Of a stretch of DNA of 64,000 nt, positions 62,032 through 64,000 are shown piece by piece. Position numbers and translations under genes: made by a program. The stretch comes from Norana najaformis. Lineage: Eukaryota; Annelida; Clitellata; Crassiclitellata; Hormogastridae. The stretch lies in the NCBI GenBank assembly GCA_964023275.1, contig OZ029914.1, forward strand, positions 29,773,707-29,837,706, read 5' to 3'. Under the pieces are notes generated by a model, which was not told the origin of the DNA, ran no database searches, and worked only from the letters and a program-made list of their open reading frames with translations. Every line of letters starts with the position of its first letter. The first letter of the stretch is position 1.

Positions 62032-63629
62032 TCATTTTATTGAAGGAAACTCCGTCCGTGCGTAGTTTTGATTCTCTTCACCGTTCTTCGAAGCATCTGG
62101 CGAATGACTAGCGTCTCTTGTAGAACAATCAGAAGTTCCTTTTCCGAGTTCTTTGGTTTCCTCATCGACAGATAGAACATAGTCTAGTTTATTAATTTTT
62201 GAGGAAGCGGGATCGATTGCGTCGGAAAACAGTTCTCCGTTTGAACTTCTGGCTTTTGTTCTTCTTTGCGTTATTGCACATTTGTTGGCATCTTCTTCTG
62301 ACGAAGTTTCCTGCTCAGGCGAATGTAAGATGTGGTGTTCAGTTCCAGCGACGTTGAGCGAAGAACAAAAGGGACTGTCAAACAACGGCTGGGACCCTTG
62401 AGGTAGATTAACCAAACCTTTAATGTTATTCATAGTCAAGCAGGAGTTACTGATTGGATCTGATGCGGTGGCGTTATCCAAGTCGCCATATCGAGAAAAC
62501 AGAGCTACATCCGGTTTCTGTTCAGAGGTAGAAATTCGCGTGCTGCTTTCTGAAGAGCTACTCCTAGGCGACCGTCTGAAGCAAGTTATCGAGAGAGATT
62601 CGCAGTTGCTTGACTCGACGGTGCCAATGTCATCATGGTCCTGTTCAGAATGGAATGAAGAACCCGGATGTTCGTTTCTCTGCATGAAAGTAGCGTTCAG
62701 TTGGTCCGTTTGTTTCTCGGTTGTAGTCGACTTCTCGAAGGTTTGCGACAGAAGCTCTCGATTCGTCGCCACCAGACGATCCATCTCAGTGTCAAGGTCA
62801 CACGGCGAAGGGCACAGCTCCACTTCGACCTTGACAATTCTATCTATAGCTCGATCGATGCCAGCGTCCGTCAGCGTAATTCCATGACTCTCTTCGTCGC
62901 TAGCATCGAGTTCATCGTTCTGCCAACCCGCATCGAGGCTGGCTTCAGAGGCTGGCAGATCGAGATCGACAGATGCCTGGTCGCTACCGGTGGGCTCAGT
63001 TCGTTCGCTGATTATGCTTAAACAGTCTTCATCGTGGAACACGTGCAGAAAGCATCTCTGCTGCTGAGATAGAAGCCGCATCTTCCTCTCCTCAGCCACT
63101 TCAACCATGACCTGTTGCGCTTCACCCGCGACGAATCCGGATTCGTCTTCCGAAGGCGGGCGGAACAGAACACAGTTGCCTAGCAGCGAGTCTGTTCCAG
63201 CACTCTTTCCACCATCGGCGGACTCGCTCCAGAATTCCATATCCCGCACGACTCCGAGCGAATTAATTTCTTCTTCCCAGTCTAGCTCATCCATCAGCGA
63301 GGGTTCGTGGAAGAGCTGCTCAATTTCTGCCTTCCAGGCCAGTAGGTCAAGGTCGATGTTCAGCGTCCTTGAGTTCGGATCCTCTGAAAGATTGGATGTC
63401 AGCGAATCTTCTGCACCTGATCTCGATCGGTCAGCGATTTGGAATGCCACTTCCGGCCACGGGATTTCCGGTGAAAGTTCTTCCAGCGAAGCTTCGCCTG
63501 ACCATGAACTATTAGATCCGGAGTAGTTTATAGCAGGTTGTTGTTGTCGAGTAACAGGTGGTTTTCGTTCGTCACCAGTTAGATTACGAGGCTGGAAATC
63601 CTTTGACAGATGCGCTTCATCTGAAGTCC
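62032..63629 (-). CDS. Unrecognised acidic, serine-rich protein, C-terminal exon
   Basis: A minus-strand open frame runs unbroken to a stop at 62032-62034, giving about 532 codons. The frame continues upstream to an ATG at 63655-63657. The 26 bases between contain TTTTGTTGTTG and end CTGTAG at 63630-63635, which looks like a splice acceptor, so I start the exon at 63629 and infer earlier exons beyond the window. The product is rich in Ser, Glu and Asp, with no membrane helix or known catalytic motif. Landmarks: DLDLLAWKAEIEQLFHEPSL, DELDWEEEIN, CFLHVFHDEDCLSII, DRAIDRIVKVEVELC, and SSSSESSTR. It looks largely disordered with short conserved-looking helices. GC content and codon use are higher than in the surroundings, which supports real coding. 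A single-exon gene starting at the ATG is the alternative. Confidence 0.65.
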
Positions 63630-63699
63630 CTACAGTTGTTTCAACAACAAAATACATTAATAAAAATATACTGCATATAGATATAATTATTTAAACGAA

Positions 63700-63955
63700 T
63701 ACCATTTATTATAAATATTATTATCATTATTATTATAAATATTATTATAAATATTATTAAACATATTATTAAAAATATTATTAAAAATATTATTAAAAAT
63801 ATTATTAAAAATATTATTAAAAATATTAAAAATATTATTATAAATATTATTATAAATATTATTATAAATATTATTATTATTATTATTATTATTATTACAA
63901 CAACTACTACTACTACTATTACTATTATTATTATTATTATGGCATGTTGTTTTGT
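63700..63955. repeat. (ATT)n / AAATATT microsatellite
   Basis: Runs of ATT and of a longer AAATATTATTA-type unit fill about 250 bp, in the presumed intron before the 63629 exon. A long minus-strand Asn/Ile frame here is an artefact of the repeat. Confidence 0.9.
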
Positions 63956-64000
63956 TAATAAGCAATTACACCAGTTCTATTATCCAGCAACTCAGTTTTC

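Noticed and set aside
63687-63965. A minus-strand poly-Asn/Ile frame of 92 codons
   Set aside because: It is the translation of the (ATT)n tract.

Overview
The window comes from a nuclear genome of an animal, most likely a marine invertebrate. Its genes are conserved metazoan ones (CNOT1, RAB9, a PGRMC-type cytochrome b5 protein, an SLC46-type transporter). They are rich in spliceosomal GT-AG introns, and the DNA between is AT-rich and full of CR1/L2- and RTE-type LINE fragments, tRNA-like SINE heads, a mariner MITE, a P-element relic and microsatellites. I cannot name the species.

Region 1 (1-28.7 kb, + strand): the 3' three quarters of CNOT1, the scaffold of the CCR4-NOT deadenylase, in 31 coding exons with the stop at 27318-27320. 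All exon phases close, giving about 1824 codons. Its introns hold LINE pieces (about 1.3-1.8, 3.0-3.8 and 12.9-13.2 kb), a young 382-bp mariner MITE (3904-4285), a kilobase of degenerate A/T-rich tandem repeat (6.2-7.5 kb) and a tRNA-like SINE (9.0 kb).

Region 2 (28.7-39.7 kb): gene-poor. It holds a candidate small three-exon minus-strand gene (32368-33843) that I do not recognise, an inverted pair of LINE/SINE tails (34.2-34.7 kb) and a decayed P-element/THAP9-type transposase (about 34.9-36.2 kb).

Region 3 (39.7-47.6 kb): RAB9 (minus strand, uninterrupted CDS) and a PGRMC1/2 homologue (plus strand, three exons) form a divergent pair. They share a roughly 0.9 kb interval with a long (TA)n tract, flanked by copies of one dispersed repeat.

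Region 4 (47.6-59 kb): repeat-rich DNA, then an SLC46-type major facilitator transporter on the minus strand. Its three exons (57369-58821, 54696-54779, 52914-53080) join in frame across introns that carry SINEs and a (GGAT)n array.

Region 5 (59-64 kb): microsatellites and a LINE tail, then a long minus-strand exon (62032-63629) of an unrecognised acidic, serine-rich protein whose 5' part lies outside the window.

No rRNA, CRISPR or prokaryotic-type operon is present, and I saw no retrovirus, LTR element or Polinton. The genes are independent housekeeping or transport loci and form no single pathway. Exon boundaries were read by eye from splice sites, phase and remembered family sequences; no database search was run.
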